DNA of 64,000 nucleotides, from positions 129,819,605 through 129,883,604 of the forward strand of contig CP136064.1 of NCBI GenBank assembly GCA_032622095.1, read 5' to 3'. The stretch comes from Siphonodentalium dalli. Lineage: Eukaryota > Mollusca > Scaphopoda > Gadilida > Siphonodentaliidae. The translations under genes were made by a program, and so were the position numbers. Below, in pieces: positions 1 to 11,856 of the stretch. Each line of letters starts with the position of its first letter. The first letter of the stretch is position 1. The notes under the pieces were generated by a model that saw only the letters and a list, made by a program, of their open reading frames with translations, was not told the DNA's origin and ran no database searches.

Positions 1-23
1 GGCATGCTGTTTAGTTATCAAAG

Positions 24-194
24 ATGGATGCCACCGTTATGACAAAATGCAATGTGTTGCTCACTGGACAGACAGGCACAGGCAAATCCACTTGCCTCAA
101 CAAATGGTATTACGACCTCAACGCACATGGGAGAGCTGTTTGTTGCCCTGGATCAACGGGGGCAGCGAGCACTTCATCTAACTCGAAGCTGTAA
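24..194 (+). pseudogene. PIF1-like helicase fragment (Walker A motif)
   Basis: A 56-codon open frame from ATG at 24 to TAA at 192-194. Seen: residues 12-23 read LLTGQTGTGKST, a clear Walker A (GxxxxGKST). About 20 residues later comes CCPGSTGAAST. In PIF1-type helicases motif I is followed at that distance by an 'A/C-STGIAA' motif Ia, so a PIF1-like origin is the best match. Inference: the reading frame stops right after motif Ia, and no later helicase motif was found, so this is probably a broken or mobile-element-derived copy. A GTAAGT donor-like site lies at 202-207, but it is downstream of the stop. Other P-loop NTPases remain possible. Confidence 0.35.
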
Positions 195-894
195 CCCGGA
201 AGTAAGTTCAAATTTCCCACAAATAATCCACAAATAGCTCCGCCAATCGGTGAACATCAATAAATTCACTGCGGTCTCCGGATGGAATGCGGATGGATCC
301 CCGATCAATCTCCAATGTTTTGTCGTTGAAAACAGTTATTAATACCAAATATTGTCAAATTCAAGAAGAGAGGGCACAAGGTTGCACAATTCCCATATTA
401 ATCTGTTTGTTAATGTAAGTCATCAAACATTTTGCCATTTATCCGAACAAAATCGGTGCACATTAACTCCTACATGGCCGCGTCAACGATGGCTACTCAA
501 TATCACCCCCAGAGTAACCAACTTTTAGTGTTAATATTATATATAAAAACAAGTTACAAGCACCTGTGGGCCAGTCAAGACTTCAGACTAATTTCAGATA
601 CCCTATAAGGTGCCAAACAATAATCATGTACATGTATAAAGAATTTTAAGCCAAGGATTTGTTAAATGCACATGACTCATTTCAAGCAGCTTTATACTTG
701 TATATTATAAATATATTAAGTAAGCAGACAGAGAACTTTTCAACCAATTTTATCTTGCAGAAAAAAACATATACATGTATTGCAGATAATAATATGCAGC
801 ACTTTTGTCAAACTTCTTCTCCATCATGTCCAACAAGCTGACCAACATTGGACTCAACTCAGAATTACTAATCAGGCTTAACCCTTTCCATATA

Positions 895-1150
895 AAATAC
901 TCATTGAGGAGTAGTTGTCCGTTTAATATAGAAAATGTTAAGATAATAAGTTCAACAAACGAATGTTGTTTGTTGTACTTATTATCTGAACATTTCCCTC
1001 CAAAGAATATTCATCTGTCTGCCGTAGACCGTGCTTTTATTACCTGAACATCTCTCCCAATGAATAATACACAATCACAATGTATACTTTTATAACTGAA
1101 TTGGAAAGGGAAAGTCCATTTCGAAAAGAAAGGATTAATACAACTATGAA
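895..1150. repeat. Dispersed repeat copy with AACAAACGA hairpin (partner at 32.36-32.76 kb)
   Basis: The segment contains 'aatactcattgaggagtagt', an inverted repeat around 950-982 (AGTTCAACAAACGA against a near-complement), then 'attatctgaacatttc' and 'aaagaaaggattaa'. The same landmarks occur in the same order at 32359-32760, where an extra ~150 bp is present. It has no open frame. It lies downstream of the last MYO18A-like exon, probably in an intron. Confidence 0.6.
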
Positions 1151-1231
1151 GTTTGGCTTGTGTTTTGTAAATAAAGGTAAGGTATTAAATGCTGCAAGCT
1201 TCCTGAGGTAGTCATTATAGAATTAGCCCTT

Positions 1232-1291
1232 GAGTAGAATGACATATATGTCATTTACTGGTTGGAGAGTAGAACGACATATATGTCATTT
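1232..1291. repeat. Two palindromes GACATATATGTC about 40 bp apart
   Basis: The palindrome GACATATATGTC followed by ATTT occurs twice, near 1240 and 1278, each preceded by 'agtagaa' or 'agagtagaa' wording. This is a short direct duplication of a perfect 12-bp palindrome. No function can be assigned. Confidence 0.5.
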
Positions 1292-2100
1292 CCGGTTTGA
1301 TTTATGGATGTGTCATGTTCCTATAAATATAATGTCGATAAATCGTTTATTATGATTATTTTGATATATGTATTATGTATAGGGAATCTAACGTTTCTTT
1401 TTTTTGTAATATAAAATATGGTCACATTTGTTAAAAGAAAACACAAAACATTTAAAACGAAGTACCGATAGAAGAGTAAGCGAATTTGTAAGTACACGTT
1501 CACATGACATTGTCAAGTACACAAAAACAAAGATGGCTCTGGCTAAAATAATTTTGCCATTGCATATAGGCAGAAAACACAAACAACTCTTTAATTTGGA
1601 TGAGGTTTTGGGGATGTTCCAGAACTACTAAATGTTATTTGATAGATTTGTGCTGATTGTGCAGTATCATGATTAGAATGTTATCAATTGCAAAGAACCA
1701 GCAAATAATTAATTTCTTCCTGTGAGTATCATAACTACGTGATGTTATCGTTTCTGAAAAAAAAAATATAAACTTGCTTTTTACAAATGAGACATGATGC
1801 ATTATATGAGATATCTTCCTGATAAAATTTCTCCAAATCATTAATAAATAATTAATTTTATTATTTATTAATTTATGCTTGTTAACTGTATTTTTGTTAC
1901 CATAATTTGTTCTTTATTACATAAACGCATATTTCGCAGCACATTTCGCAAATTAATTCACTCACGACATAACGTCATAGCTGGGAAACGTACTCCCCAA
2001 AGGATGATTAATGTTTTCACTTTAAAAAATACAACAAATACTGGTGTCAAAAAGGTGTGATATAAAAAATAAAATCTACTATGCTTCCATACCAACCAAC

Positions 2101-3531
2101 CTGGTTCTGACTCTTGAATGTGGAAAGCAGCTCATCTAGATCCAAACCACTAGTAGTTCTCGTAAACGAAATATCCTGAGGTGACAAAGGTAAGACTAGC
2201 ACAGGCTTTGGACTCATGTCTCTCTGCCTCACCTTATCATGTCTACTACGAACAACACCAGACTTCATGTGTGGGGCAGGGCTCGGTTTAGAGCCTGACG
2301 ATCTTGGACTAGTAGGACCAGAGAAAGAATTCTGTTTCCGAACATTTGTATAATTAGAAGACGAATTGAAAACGGGACTTGGTGAACTGTTCTGTCGTTT
2401 TATCTTAACACGACTCAAGCTCTCTGATAGCGATTTGAAAGTTACAGGATCTTTTGTAGCCACATTTTCCCCTTTGAAATCCTTTGAGTTAATAGTAGTC
2501 AATGAGGACATTTGATCTCTTATTGATACAGTTTTCAACTTTTCACTGGAAGAGCCATTCTCTTCCAATGATTTGGATGAGTTCTCTCCTGAATTGATCA
2601 GAGTCGGAGATTTAACTTCCTGAGATTCATTATTTGGAGTTTTGTGACTGGATGCAGGTTTTTTCTCCAATGAGAATGACAAATTTTGAAGTGCCTGCAT
2701 GGAGTCAAATAAGCTGTCAGTAGTTTTAAGAGCTTCCATTGAGAGTCTCTTGGAATCAACCCTCTCCTCTGCATCTTCTGATTTGTGTCGGAGTTTCACG
2801 TTATCACCACTTCCACTCGTAGAATTAGCATCAGAAGCAGAGCTTCTAGAGAAAGTCTGCTGAACAGCACCATCCAAACTCGTGGGATTAGAGTTTCTGG
2901 ATCTGCTTCTGGGAGTAACATCTTCTTCAGAACGTGAACTATCGAGACTCTCTTGACTATGAACACTGGATGAATCTTTAGTAGAGTTCCTGACTCCATT
3001 TCGAGGACTTGTCAGTGATCTTGATGACAACTTTCTGTCAGCAGATGATAAGTTTTCCGTACTGCCTTTCCGAGAGCTCCCTCTATTCTCAAAGTTACTT
3101 TGGTTCTTCGAGAAGCTTTCACTAGGCTTTCTCCCATAGTTCTTCAAGGGTTTACTCTCGAGAGCAGATAAGCTCTCTGCACTTTTTTTCTGAAGCTTAC
3201 TAATGCTATCATAGCTACTATGGCGTTTTATCATCACACTGCTAGGCTTATTTGGAACATCTGACTTTTTTTTTTCTCCCCTCATTTCCAGACTCGCATT
3301 TCGTTTCAACTCAAAGCTTCTTGTTGGAGACATGAGTGATCGAGACAGATTTTTACTTGTATTTTGCTTAGAGCTTCCAGAGCTTTCATTATTATTGGCA
3401 TCAGGAGCTGGAGTTGAAGTCCTTCTCTGCGTCCTTATGCTGCTCTTTTGTTGTGCTTCCTCCTTTGGCTTTTTGCCTAATTTTTCTTCAATAGGAGACA
3501 AGTCTGTTGCATAGGTCTTGATGTAATAGTC
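2101..3531 (-). CDS. Ser-rich linker exon, probably of MYO18A-like gene
   Basis: A 1431-bp open exon (477 codons). Acceptor: ...ACTATGGAG before GAC at 3531. Donor: CAG|GTTGGT at 2101/2100. Both borders are phase 0. The protein is low-complexity, basic and Ser-rich, with many RxxS and SP sites (for example RRTSTP, SPTRS, PRSRSR, SPRSS), and ends in an acidic-hydrophobic LDLDELLSTFKSQNQ. It shows no folded domain, membrane segment or catalytic motif. Inference: same strand and same phase as the PDZ exon at 36.2 kb, and no other host gene between them, so I place it in the linker between PDZ and motor of a myosin-XVIII. This is not proven; it could be a separate Ser-rich gene. The GTTGGT donor is weak, and a GTATGG 6 bp further on is an alternative. 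Confidence 0.6.
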
Positions 3532-5099
3532 CTCCATAGTATGGTATGTACCAATCATAAAAAATTTGACGAAAAGTGGGTACAGCAACAGAAGCTTTAA
3601 TACAGGCACATCAATCTGTATCAACTCTCCATAATTGAAGCAGTTAATGAATCTCCAAAAACAAAGCAACACCGTATGCCAATGGCATGATGATAAAAGT
3701 TTTACTGGTCTATGAGACTATGAGCACAGAACAAATCTCATCCACAGCAAACCACTGGTTTACACATTGTGACAATGCAACCTTCATGACAAATGACCAG
3801 TTTTTGTTACATGTATCTACAATGCTGTCTTTGTTATAATAAACCAAGGTATCACTGTCATAAAAATTTGTGTTATCCATGAGTTATCCACAGTTTTGAT
3901 CACACATGCCAGCAATAGTATAAGGAGAATATCCATTCACAGGAGTAGAACTATCTGTACTTAATCACTAAATCTTCCATCCCATTATCATACGAAAAAA
4001 TGAGCTGCACCAAAAAAACTTTATGAGCAGTAACTTGCCTCTATACCAGTAGAGAGTCCCAAGTAGCAATAGATGTTTTATGTTCAATATATGTCTGTAT
4101 ATCAAGCCATTTCCTGTTGAAAATCACAGAATGAACAAAACAGATCTTCACAAACAACTGACTTTGTATTAGAATTACATCAAGATGCCCTCGGGGTTGC
4201 TAATTACATGTAGGTACATATAAGTTTAGCATCACCTTGAAGAAATAGTTATGAGTGCCATGAGATGACACAGTGTGAAATAGGTAATCCCGAGACACAG
4301 CATTAACAGCACAGGTGAGGTAAAGTGTCCAAAGGTAACTTCAAAACTGACAATGAGACCAGTCACAGGGCCTTCCAAGCTGTCTTCCATGCTTGAGTGA
4401 TCGACTCGAACAGAGCCTCGATTGTTAAAAGGACAGTTAACTGTAAAGCAGCCGTAAGCAAAACACCTATTACACAGCGACAATGCCGGGTACACAATTT
4501 GGATAAGGGATAGACCATTATATGAACATTGATACAATTCAAATTGGCTGGATTCCGAGTATACAATGAGTGTACTACACATTGCCTTTTCACTCTGAAC
4601 AAGCTAAGTTACAGGGTGCATTGATGAATACCTAAGCATGAGATTAGTATATTATTGAATACAAGGTCGCCATTAAGCGATCTGAAAACATTTAACTCTA
4701 TAATGCTACACATTGTTATATATTATTCTTCCAAGCCCCCCTCCCCACACAATTTCTTCAATTTACATCTTGCAGTTTTAATTAGAGGACAGTGGATTCT
4801 ATAAATTTCAGATACAATCATGAGATGATATGTTATATTTGAGGAAGTAATTAAGAAGGAATTTGGTCATGCTATTTCTCAATAAAAGTTCATCTGGTCA
4901 CACAAATGAAGAATAACCTAGCAATTTTTTGTTATTATTATTTTTAATATATATTTTAGTTTTTATAATTTTTTTACACATAGATATAGACTTTAGATTT
5001 CATCAAATTTAAAAAGACAATAGACACTGTTCAAACAGCCATATGGTGCTTGAGGAATAAGCAAACTTATTTAATTAGCGGCCTATTGTTCGAGAATGC

Positions 5100-8000
5100 T
5101 TTGAACCGGATTTAACAACAGGGGTCTGATCAGATATCTACATGTATGCTTATTTCACCCATTGCACCCAGGGCCGATAAGGTTCGAGGTGATTTATGTG
5201 ATTTTCATATCTACTTCGGTCAGTCAGACATTCCGGGTTTCGGTATGATCCGTTCCATATCAGCTGAACATAAAATCCGCATTTTATATCCGCCCGGAAT
5301 GCTGCTTACTTCCGTCGACATGAAGTGTAAGTCACTCGCATATTCTACGTGTCGCGACATGTTGTGTCTTCGTTTATTATCTGTTCCAATCCGTCGCCGT
5401 GTTTCATCATCCGCCTTCCATTCATTGTTTATTCTCTTGTTCAGTGTGCCTTCCTTTTGCGTCCTGTTCCGTCTGCGTTTCCTAATTTCGTGGGTCGCAC
5501 ATGTGTTTGTCGTTGGTTGGTGCTTATCGCCATGGTGTGAAGTAATCTATTTCAGGTACGAAATGTAACCTGGAGTATGGGACGCAAATAATGATGAGAA
5601 ATAAAATCAGTTATGTAAGCTGCTGGAACGTTTATCCCGCTCTGTCCCAAGGGAGGCTACTTGTTAGCGTACGATGAACGCATCATTTCTCCAATTATAA
5701 CTAGTATTCCATCAACATTATTAAAAACGAAAGTAAACAGCAGAAATTTAGCAAGCTTCGTGGTGGAAATATTGGATTTACAAGGGCAAGGTCGGATAGA
5801 CCAAAGGCATTTCGAAGTTACGAACTGGTCACTCTTGAGAATGACGTTCCGGAGTTTGTCGATTCGTTTTTCTTTCTAGTCATTATCTGCATCCCTGTAG
5901 TCACCCTTGGGACAAAGCGGGACAAACAATACAGAAGTTTATCGATGTGATCTTATATCATAGGCTTCTCTGCGCACCAGTAGTAACCAGGGGCGTCGCG
6001 GGCGTACAATTATTCATACGGCCGAATAATATGGGGCACAATTTACATCTTGTAGGAGGGGGTTCGGGGTGCATGCACTGTGATATTGCATTCAAAATGA
6101 CGCATTTTACATGGTTTACTGATCTATATACATGCATCTAGACGTGGTTAGAAAAATGGAAATCAGTTACATCCGTCTACGAGCAGTCTCTCTGGAATCT
6201 CAGAAATAATGTAACACTTGTAACGCTTTGTAACATGTCGCTACACAGAGATGGTAGGAATAAAATATGCTGCGGTTTTCTACTGGGTACTTTCAATCAT
6301 TTGTAACACTATTACAAAATGCCTAGTGGAGGAAAAATGTACCGGATTCATGCAATATATGTACTCCAGTGATGTTATGTAAACATGTGGTAACCAAATT
6401 TTATTTATATAACATGTCGATGTTCCATCAACACAGTTGATCATGATTTGGGAATATTACTGCGAATTGAACAGCTCAACTGCATGCTAGTTAAATTTAT
6501 TTGAGCACCAGTCTCTCGGCTGACCATTACCTTCGAGCCACACATCACAGAAGACAGATTAAGTTTGAATAACAAACTTTTGCCCAAATGTCTGCATGTG
6601 CAAGTGTCGGTTTCGATCTCGTAAGATTAACTTCAAAGTTCAAATGTCATGATCACTCACCAGGCCTTTTCCGGAACTATATTGTATCGCCTATACCTGA
6701 TTTTGGCACTTGGTAGTGACATCCTACGGTTGACGATACACGTATCGTAATGTTCAACTAAATTAACAAAATCCACACTCAATACCATGCACTTTCCTGG
6801 CAGTGCTTAGCCCTGGGGCATAAATTAGGAATAGGCCTATATCGGAAAGGAGTTTGTGTTATGGCTGAAAGGTCCATTGGTCGGTGTGTTTATATATAAC
6901 GCCAGATCTATACCATGCATGTGCATTCATGTATGCACGGAATATGATGCAACTTATCATAACTAAGTGTACTGCTCAAATATTATAATCAATTCGTTGT
7001 TCCAATACTCTTAATAAGTTAATTGGGCATACCGGGAATGGCAGGATTGTTAACATTGGAGCTGAACTTATCGGAATTGCATTGGGCGGTGATCGTGCCC
7101 TGATCCTGCATGTTAGAAGTATATCATTCGCCTTTGCCAGCAAAATATTGGTACGGCCAAATCCAGCCAGCCGTACCCATAATTACGCCCTTGGTAGTAA
7201 CCTTTGGGTCCGAGCTGAAATGTATCAACTTGTTTTATGGTGATTATCCGCGTCCCAGTAGTAGCCTTGGGTTTGTGCGGGTCAGACATTACATCGATTT
7301 TTAGTATCGTGTACAGCTTTCTCTGCGTCCCGGTAATAACGCATATATCCGGGCGATATTTATCAATTGGTATTAAGTTGGACGACATGTCCTAATTCGA
7401 TAAATGCTTACCATTCGGCTGCAGCCTATCATGTGTACTTTTGGAATGAAAAATTCTGTGGTATGCCAGCCAAGTCTCGGCCTCCGCCAGTCTTACCATG
7501 TTTCTTGTCTGTGTGCTGCTATCGGCATCCTTATTGCTCATTCAAATAAACGGTGGCCCCCACAACGAGGCTCTGCTACCTTGGTCTCAAACTTGATGTG
7601 TTAGCTGTCGCGGTGTGTCTCCCTGCCGAGAAGCTCACAGCCATTCCACACTGACCAACCGTTTCCCCGTTGTGGTGTGCGTTTGGCCGTTGTGGTGTGG
7701 CGAAACGCCGTTGTGCGGTGTTTTTGGCGAAATTCGCAAGCGGGTAGGAGAGGGCTGATCACCAAAATCGGGATGGGGAGTTAATGTGCATATTTATTAT
7801 AATGAGACCCTCACAGCCCTGAAGAAGGATATTATACCCAACGAATGAGCGCTTCCCTGGCTCTCTGTTTGTGTATACGACTGAGAAATAGCCTACACAA
7901 AATGCCAGGGTGGGCATTCTGACCATGGTTCCTCGAGATGAAAGCCTTATTTGCTCACCCCTGAACACAATTTGACACCTCGCTGGTATTCTCCACGTAA

Positions 8001-8340
8001 GAAAAATTATCCCCGATCATGCTGGTAACGGCCACAACTCTCCAGTGGCCTAAATATTCAATAAAATCTCAATCGAAGTGAGTCAACAGCAGCGAAAAAA
8101 TGACAACGCCGTTGTGGTTTTAATGGCAACAACGTTGTGGCGGGGCTGGTTTCTCGATTTTTGGCGATCATGCAGTATTTTGATGTTTTTGAGACCAGAA
8201 CAAGGTGCCTTGGTGACGACCGACCGTCTGGTGTTCCCTGTGGTTCTCATTGATGTAATTTGGGCATGGAGCTCCTGGTTTTGGGGAGTGCATGTGCACT
8301 CTATGGCGGTCCTGCAGATAGTGGTAGTGTGCGTGTCGCT
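5100..8340. other. Gene-free stretch with short degenerate repeats
   Basis: Open frames here (for example 5146-5568 +, 140 codons) show no family resemblance. Variants of a 'gcgtcccagtagtaacc...ttggg' word recur around 5640, 5890, 5970, 7185, 7250 and 7330, so at least part of this is a degenerate repeat. A donor-like GTGTAAGTC occurs near 5328 but pairs with no recognisable exon. The 7630-7740 and 8090-8130 parts share 'gccgttgtgg' words. Confidence 0.35.
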
Positions 8341-8344
8341 ATAG

Positions 8345-8600
8345 CCTGTAGCCTGTACGGTAAATTGGATGGGTGGCTTATCTGTGTTAATAACAGTAGT
8401 GTTTATATGGACTGTGCAGTCCTCTCATGCTTATCCAGAGAGTGGTCTCTGTGGTTCATAAGTGCTTAGGCTATACGGTAAATTGGTTGGGTGGCTTATC
8501 TGTGTTAGTATCAATAGTGTATCTATGGACTGCGCAGTCCTCGTCTGCTTATCCGGAGAGTGCTCTCCGTGGTGCCTAAGTGCTTAGGCCGGTGCTTAGC
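8345..8600. repeat. 118-bp tandem duplication
   Basis: The landmark 'tacggtaaattgg' starts at 8356 and again at 8474, a period of 118 bp. It is followed both times by 'gggtggcttatctgtgtta', 'tatggactg-gcagtcctc' and 'gagagtg-tctc-gtgg'. A partial third copy ('agagagtgctctctgtagtgc') lies near 8950. No gene recognised. Confidence 0.7.
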
Positions 8601-9296
8601 CACAGGGAGTTGGGCTGTCTAGTGGTCTCTCCTGCCCGTACCCGCATCGCGCTCGCTGGGCCTCTTCCTGTTGGCCGTGTTTGCTTACTGCTTAGTGGCG
8701 CCTCACAGCACATCTTAGGCGTTGGCTCCGAATCGTACCGTATCTCGTCGGGCCATTCTAATAATGCCCTGCGCTGTACAGCAGTGTTCTTCAGCGTTTC
8801 TCTGCGTCGGCTTCTCGTCAGAGCTGAGGCTCTGTTATCAATTGGTTAAGTTGCGATTGGGCTATCTGCAGGACAAGCTTGTAAATAATGTTGCATTAAA
8901 GCTGAGATCATACCCCACTCATGTGTTGTCGCTTAAATATCCCACGCGGTCAGAGAGTGCTCTCTGTAGTGCATAGACAATTGATACAGTAGTGGCAGTG
9001 CTGTCACTGGTGGGGTGTCTTGGATCTGAGTAATCACATAATGAGTGAACAATGGCAACTTCACAGATCGAGAATTAGATAACTCGATGTTGTTTTTGAA
9101 AAAAATATTGTGTTGAGTTAATTGGACTCTTTACAACCATTGGCAAAATACTCATTCGCTATTAAGTACACGATGTTGGCATATGGTCACCAGTTTGAAT
9201 AGAAAAATTTAAATTATTAAAGATCTCCAAGCTACAGCTAAGTCGACCTACATGTACAAAGAGCTGAGCATTAAGTAGGGTATCAGAAAATCCACA

Positions 9297-9548
9297 AGAA
9301 CCACGACAAGATATAAATGCAACTGCATGACGACATCACCAGCAAGATCTTATCGCTGCTCACATTGCAAAATCAAACAACAAAGCTGCTGCTAACGATG
9401 AAGACAACAGCATAGAATCTGACCTGACACAGACATCCTGGAGATGCTGAAGAAGTTCAAAAACTTTGGCAAATCTAAAGATGACATCAAGTCGACATGT
9501 GCACATAAACAGTCGACACTAGATAGCTTCTTCATAAAGTTGGACTAA
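9297..9548 (+). pseudogene. Tigger-like transposase C-terminal remnant
   Basis: Two adjacent frames carry recognisable pieces. The first reads DLIAAHIAKSNNKAAANDED, then a frameshift near 9430. The second reads DILEMLKKFKNFGKSKDD and ends KQSTLDSFFIKLD with a stop at 9546-9548. The closing 'KQSTLDSFF' is typical of the C-terminus of pogo/Tigger (jerky-like) transposases. The same peptide blocks occur in the 29.3-29.7 kb copy. There is no DDE catalytic region in this window, so it is dead. Confidence 0.75.
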
Positions 9549-9846
9549 TCGGACTCACCATAAACTTGATTAATGCTCTGTTTATGTCTTATATACATTT
9601 ATTATGTGTTATGTCTGTCTATATTATGTTTTTATATCGTGTTATTAATATTTGTATTTGGTTTTCATAATTGTTCTATGAAGTCACATTAATCAATAAT
9701 TCAGTCTTGGCCATTCTTGGTACATGTAATAAATGGCGGCAATATCACGGGGTAGGAACTGCTCCGCGAGACAGACACCACTTCCGATCTTCGGTCCAGT
9801 TCACTATCGATTCGTGCCCAGTTCACTCGTGATTTTTGTATAGAAA

Positions 9847-9870
9847 ATGGCGGCTAAGATGACCATGTCG
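9847..9870 (+). CDS. Possible first coding exon inside the 9.75-12.47 kb element
   Basis: GAAAATGGCGGCTAAGATGACC gives MAAKMTMS, directly followed by GTGAGT (9871-9876), a good splice donor. The start has a strong-looking context and the exon lies 100 bp inside the element's left end. A polypyrimidine-CAG acceptor near 11431 could be its partner. In strict phase the joined frame stops after 16 more codons, so either the exon pairing or the start is wrong, or the transcript is non-coding. Candidate only. Confidence 0.25.
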
Positions 9871-10515
9871 GTGAGTATTCCCCAAAATCTACATAACAAG
9901 ACGAAGTTTTCAAACTGTTCGCATGGGGAAACATACAATAAACACCACAAATTCAAAACACTAACAATTCAGGCAACATGAACACTAATTCCTTCTAGAA
10001 ATAACCACTGATCAGTCGGATTTCTGTGAGAAAAAAATCACATAGCGACAGATAACATCGTTTTTTGAACAATTTTCTGTTTAGCTGCAGATTTAATATA
10101 AATGCATTGCATACACGCCTGGGAACACCAATTTCTCATGTATATATATGGTTTTATACAAAACCTAGCCCACTGTTGACATCGACGATTAGCGACGACA
10201 TGGTGTACGCTCCAGTTCATTAAAACAGAAGCTCCAGTTCACTGCAAGCTAAACACGATATGCTCCAGTTCACTTCATTGAACATAGCCTTCTCAAAAAG
10301 CAGTCTTTATGTCTGAAAATGGCTGTCAATTGGGGAAATGATAATGCAATCGAGGGCTGGTTTGCTTTTCAACAAAGATCTAAACAATTTTACTCGACAA
10401 ACGCGCTGATTTTGTGAGGCAATTATGTATAAGGTTGAAAATGTTCTTGTAGTTTGATTCAAACAATTTATTGGGGGGAATTTATTGTTTTTGGACCAAT
10501 ATTTGCATATTTTCA

Positions 10516-11250
10516 TTCTTTTGGTAAAAAATTTGGACTGAAATGGCCATCAGTTAGAAATGTTCCAACCTTAGGGGTGTCAGGTTGGAAATTTCCAACA
10601 CTTGGAAAGCTTGTGTTCTTGTCCCTCCCCCATGGCCAGTCAAAAACTTCTAGTTAATTTAAGAAAACAATATTGTCCTACATTTGGTCAAAATTGTCAC
10701 TAGAATTGTCATATGATGGAAATTGTCCAACCTATAAGTCGGGGTGTCAGGTTTAAAATTTCAAACTCTATGAATGCTTGAGGCTAGTCTAGATACTAGG
10801 ATTTTGCGATTTTTTTTGTTCAGATTTCAAAATTTCCGCACACCGGGCCGAACCATGCATGCATGGTCGGCCCGATGTGTCCTGGTCCCTACCCGTGGCC
10901 AACATAAAACTGCTAATGAGTTTACGAAAACAATATTTTACTACATTTGGTTTAAATTGTTACTGAAATGGTCATCAGTTGGAAAATTTCCAAACTAAGG
11001 GAGAGTATGAGGTTTGAAATTTCCAACACTGGGAAAGCTTGAGGTCAGTCTAGATGCTAGGATTTTGCAATTTTCTTGTTTAGTTTTCAAAATTTTCTCA
11101 CACAGGGCCGAACAACCATGGTCGGCCCAGTGTGTCCTGATCTATCGCTCCATAGTTGTGTGCATTTGTCTGGAGTTAGACCACTAGATGTTAGGATTTG
11201 TGCAATTTTCAGGTTCAAAATATATGAATATTATCATACCGGGTAGATAG
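10516..11250. repeat. ~261-bp tandem repeat with GGGCCGA palindromes
   Basis: The landmark 'cttgagg-agtctagat-ctaggattttgc' begins at 10777 and 11038 (261 bp). 'gaaatttccaacac-tggaaagctt' occurs at about 10587 and 11017. A partial third unit starts near 11170 with 'gaccactagatgttaggatt'. A near-perfect palindrome at 10844-10874 (CGGGCCGAACCATGCATGCATGG and complement) recurs in shorter form at 11106-11130. It lies wholly within the 9746-12473 element. Confidence 0.7.
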
Positions 11251-11361
11251 AACCATGGTTTATAACTTGGCTAGTAGGCCTGTGAACACTTAGCTGGAAG
11301 GAGGGAATGAAATTATGCAAAACATTTGGTCTGATTCAAGGGGTGTTTTGGTTTGATTCAA

Positions 11362-11385
11362 GGGGGGGGGGGGGGGGGGGGGGGG
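11362..11385 (+). repeat. G24 homopolymer tract
   Basis: Twenty-four consecutive G on the plus strand, capable of G-quadruplex formation and prone to slippage. It sits 46 bp upstream of the putative acceptor of the next feature. Confidence 0.95.
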
Positions 11386-11431
11386 TATGAATGGAATTAT
11401 GCAAAACCTTGTCTCTGTTCTTATTCTGCAG

Positions 11432-11856
11432 GGGGTGCAGTTGGAATTATTAAGGTGGATACCCCCAACGGAGACCCTCTAACCATGTCCCTGCTCTCGA
11501 CATGCGGCCTCGGCTTCAATGGTGTACTCGTTAGTTGTGGATCGGATATCGAGTCAAATGAAATATCCCTCAACAGCATGGAGTCTTCCTGTGAAAGCAT
11601 TGACCTTTCCTGTCCTTATCCATCTCATATATATAGGAAGGAGAAAAAGAATATCATAGCACCAACACATTATAGGTTTAATAGCGGTTTTATCTGTATT
11701 GAGTGGGCACACGCCCCGCTATCCCACTTCCCATTTTCTCGTCCATGGCTGCGACATTATTTCTCCAATATATACGTGTATCTCATTATCTCCTATCGTA
11801 CGCCCCCTACGTACAGATATACGTGCACTGGTTTTAAACATACATATGTTGCATAA
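11432..11856 (+). CDS. Unassigned open exon after a good splice acceptor
   Basis: 'gtctctgttcttattctgcag' at 11411-11431 is a strong acceptor. One frame stays open from it to the stop at 11854-11856 (about 140 codons), starting GAVGIIKVDTPNGDPLTMSL and continuing with a Cys/Ser-rich segment (LVSCGSDIES, SMESSCESIDLSC). The first ~70 codons look coding-like; the rest is AT-rich and repetitive. I recognise no domain. It lies inside the inverted-repeat element, so it could be captured host sequence, a leftover element gene or chance. Phase relative to 9847-9870 does not match (the exon would need to start at phase 2). Confidence 0.2.

Noticed and set aside
2796-3514. Open frames overlapping the Ser-rich exon on both strands
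   Set aside because: Shadows of the 477-codon exon; the main frame is longer and phase-consistent with neighbours.
4232-4602. Two overlapping minus-strand frames of 116 and 79 codons
   Set aside because: Overlapping frames with no domain, no good splice borders in phase with the myosin exons, and intron-like composition.
5181-5200. Possible tRNA T-loop (ggttcgag)
   Set aside because: No acceptor, D-arm or anticodon arm could be built around it.
5146-5568. 140-codon plus-strand ORF
   Set aside because: No family resemblance and low-complexity hydrophobic tail; lies in a repeat-derived region.
11353-11431. ORF beginning inside the G24 tract (poly-Gly start)
   Set aside because: The poly-Gly start is a product of the homopolymer; only the part after the acceptor at 11431 is considered.
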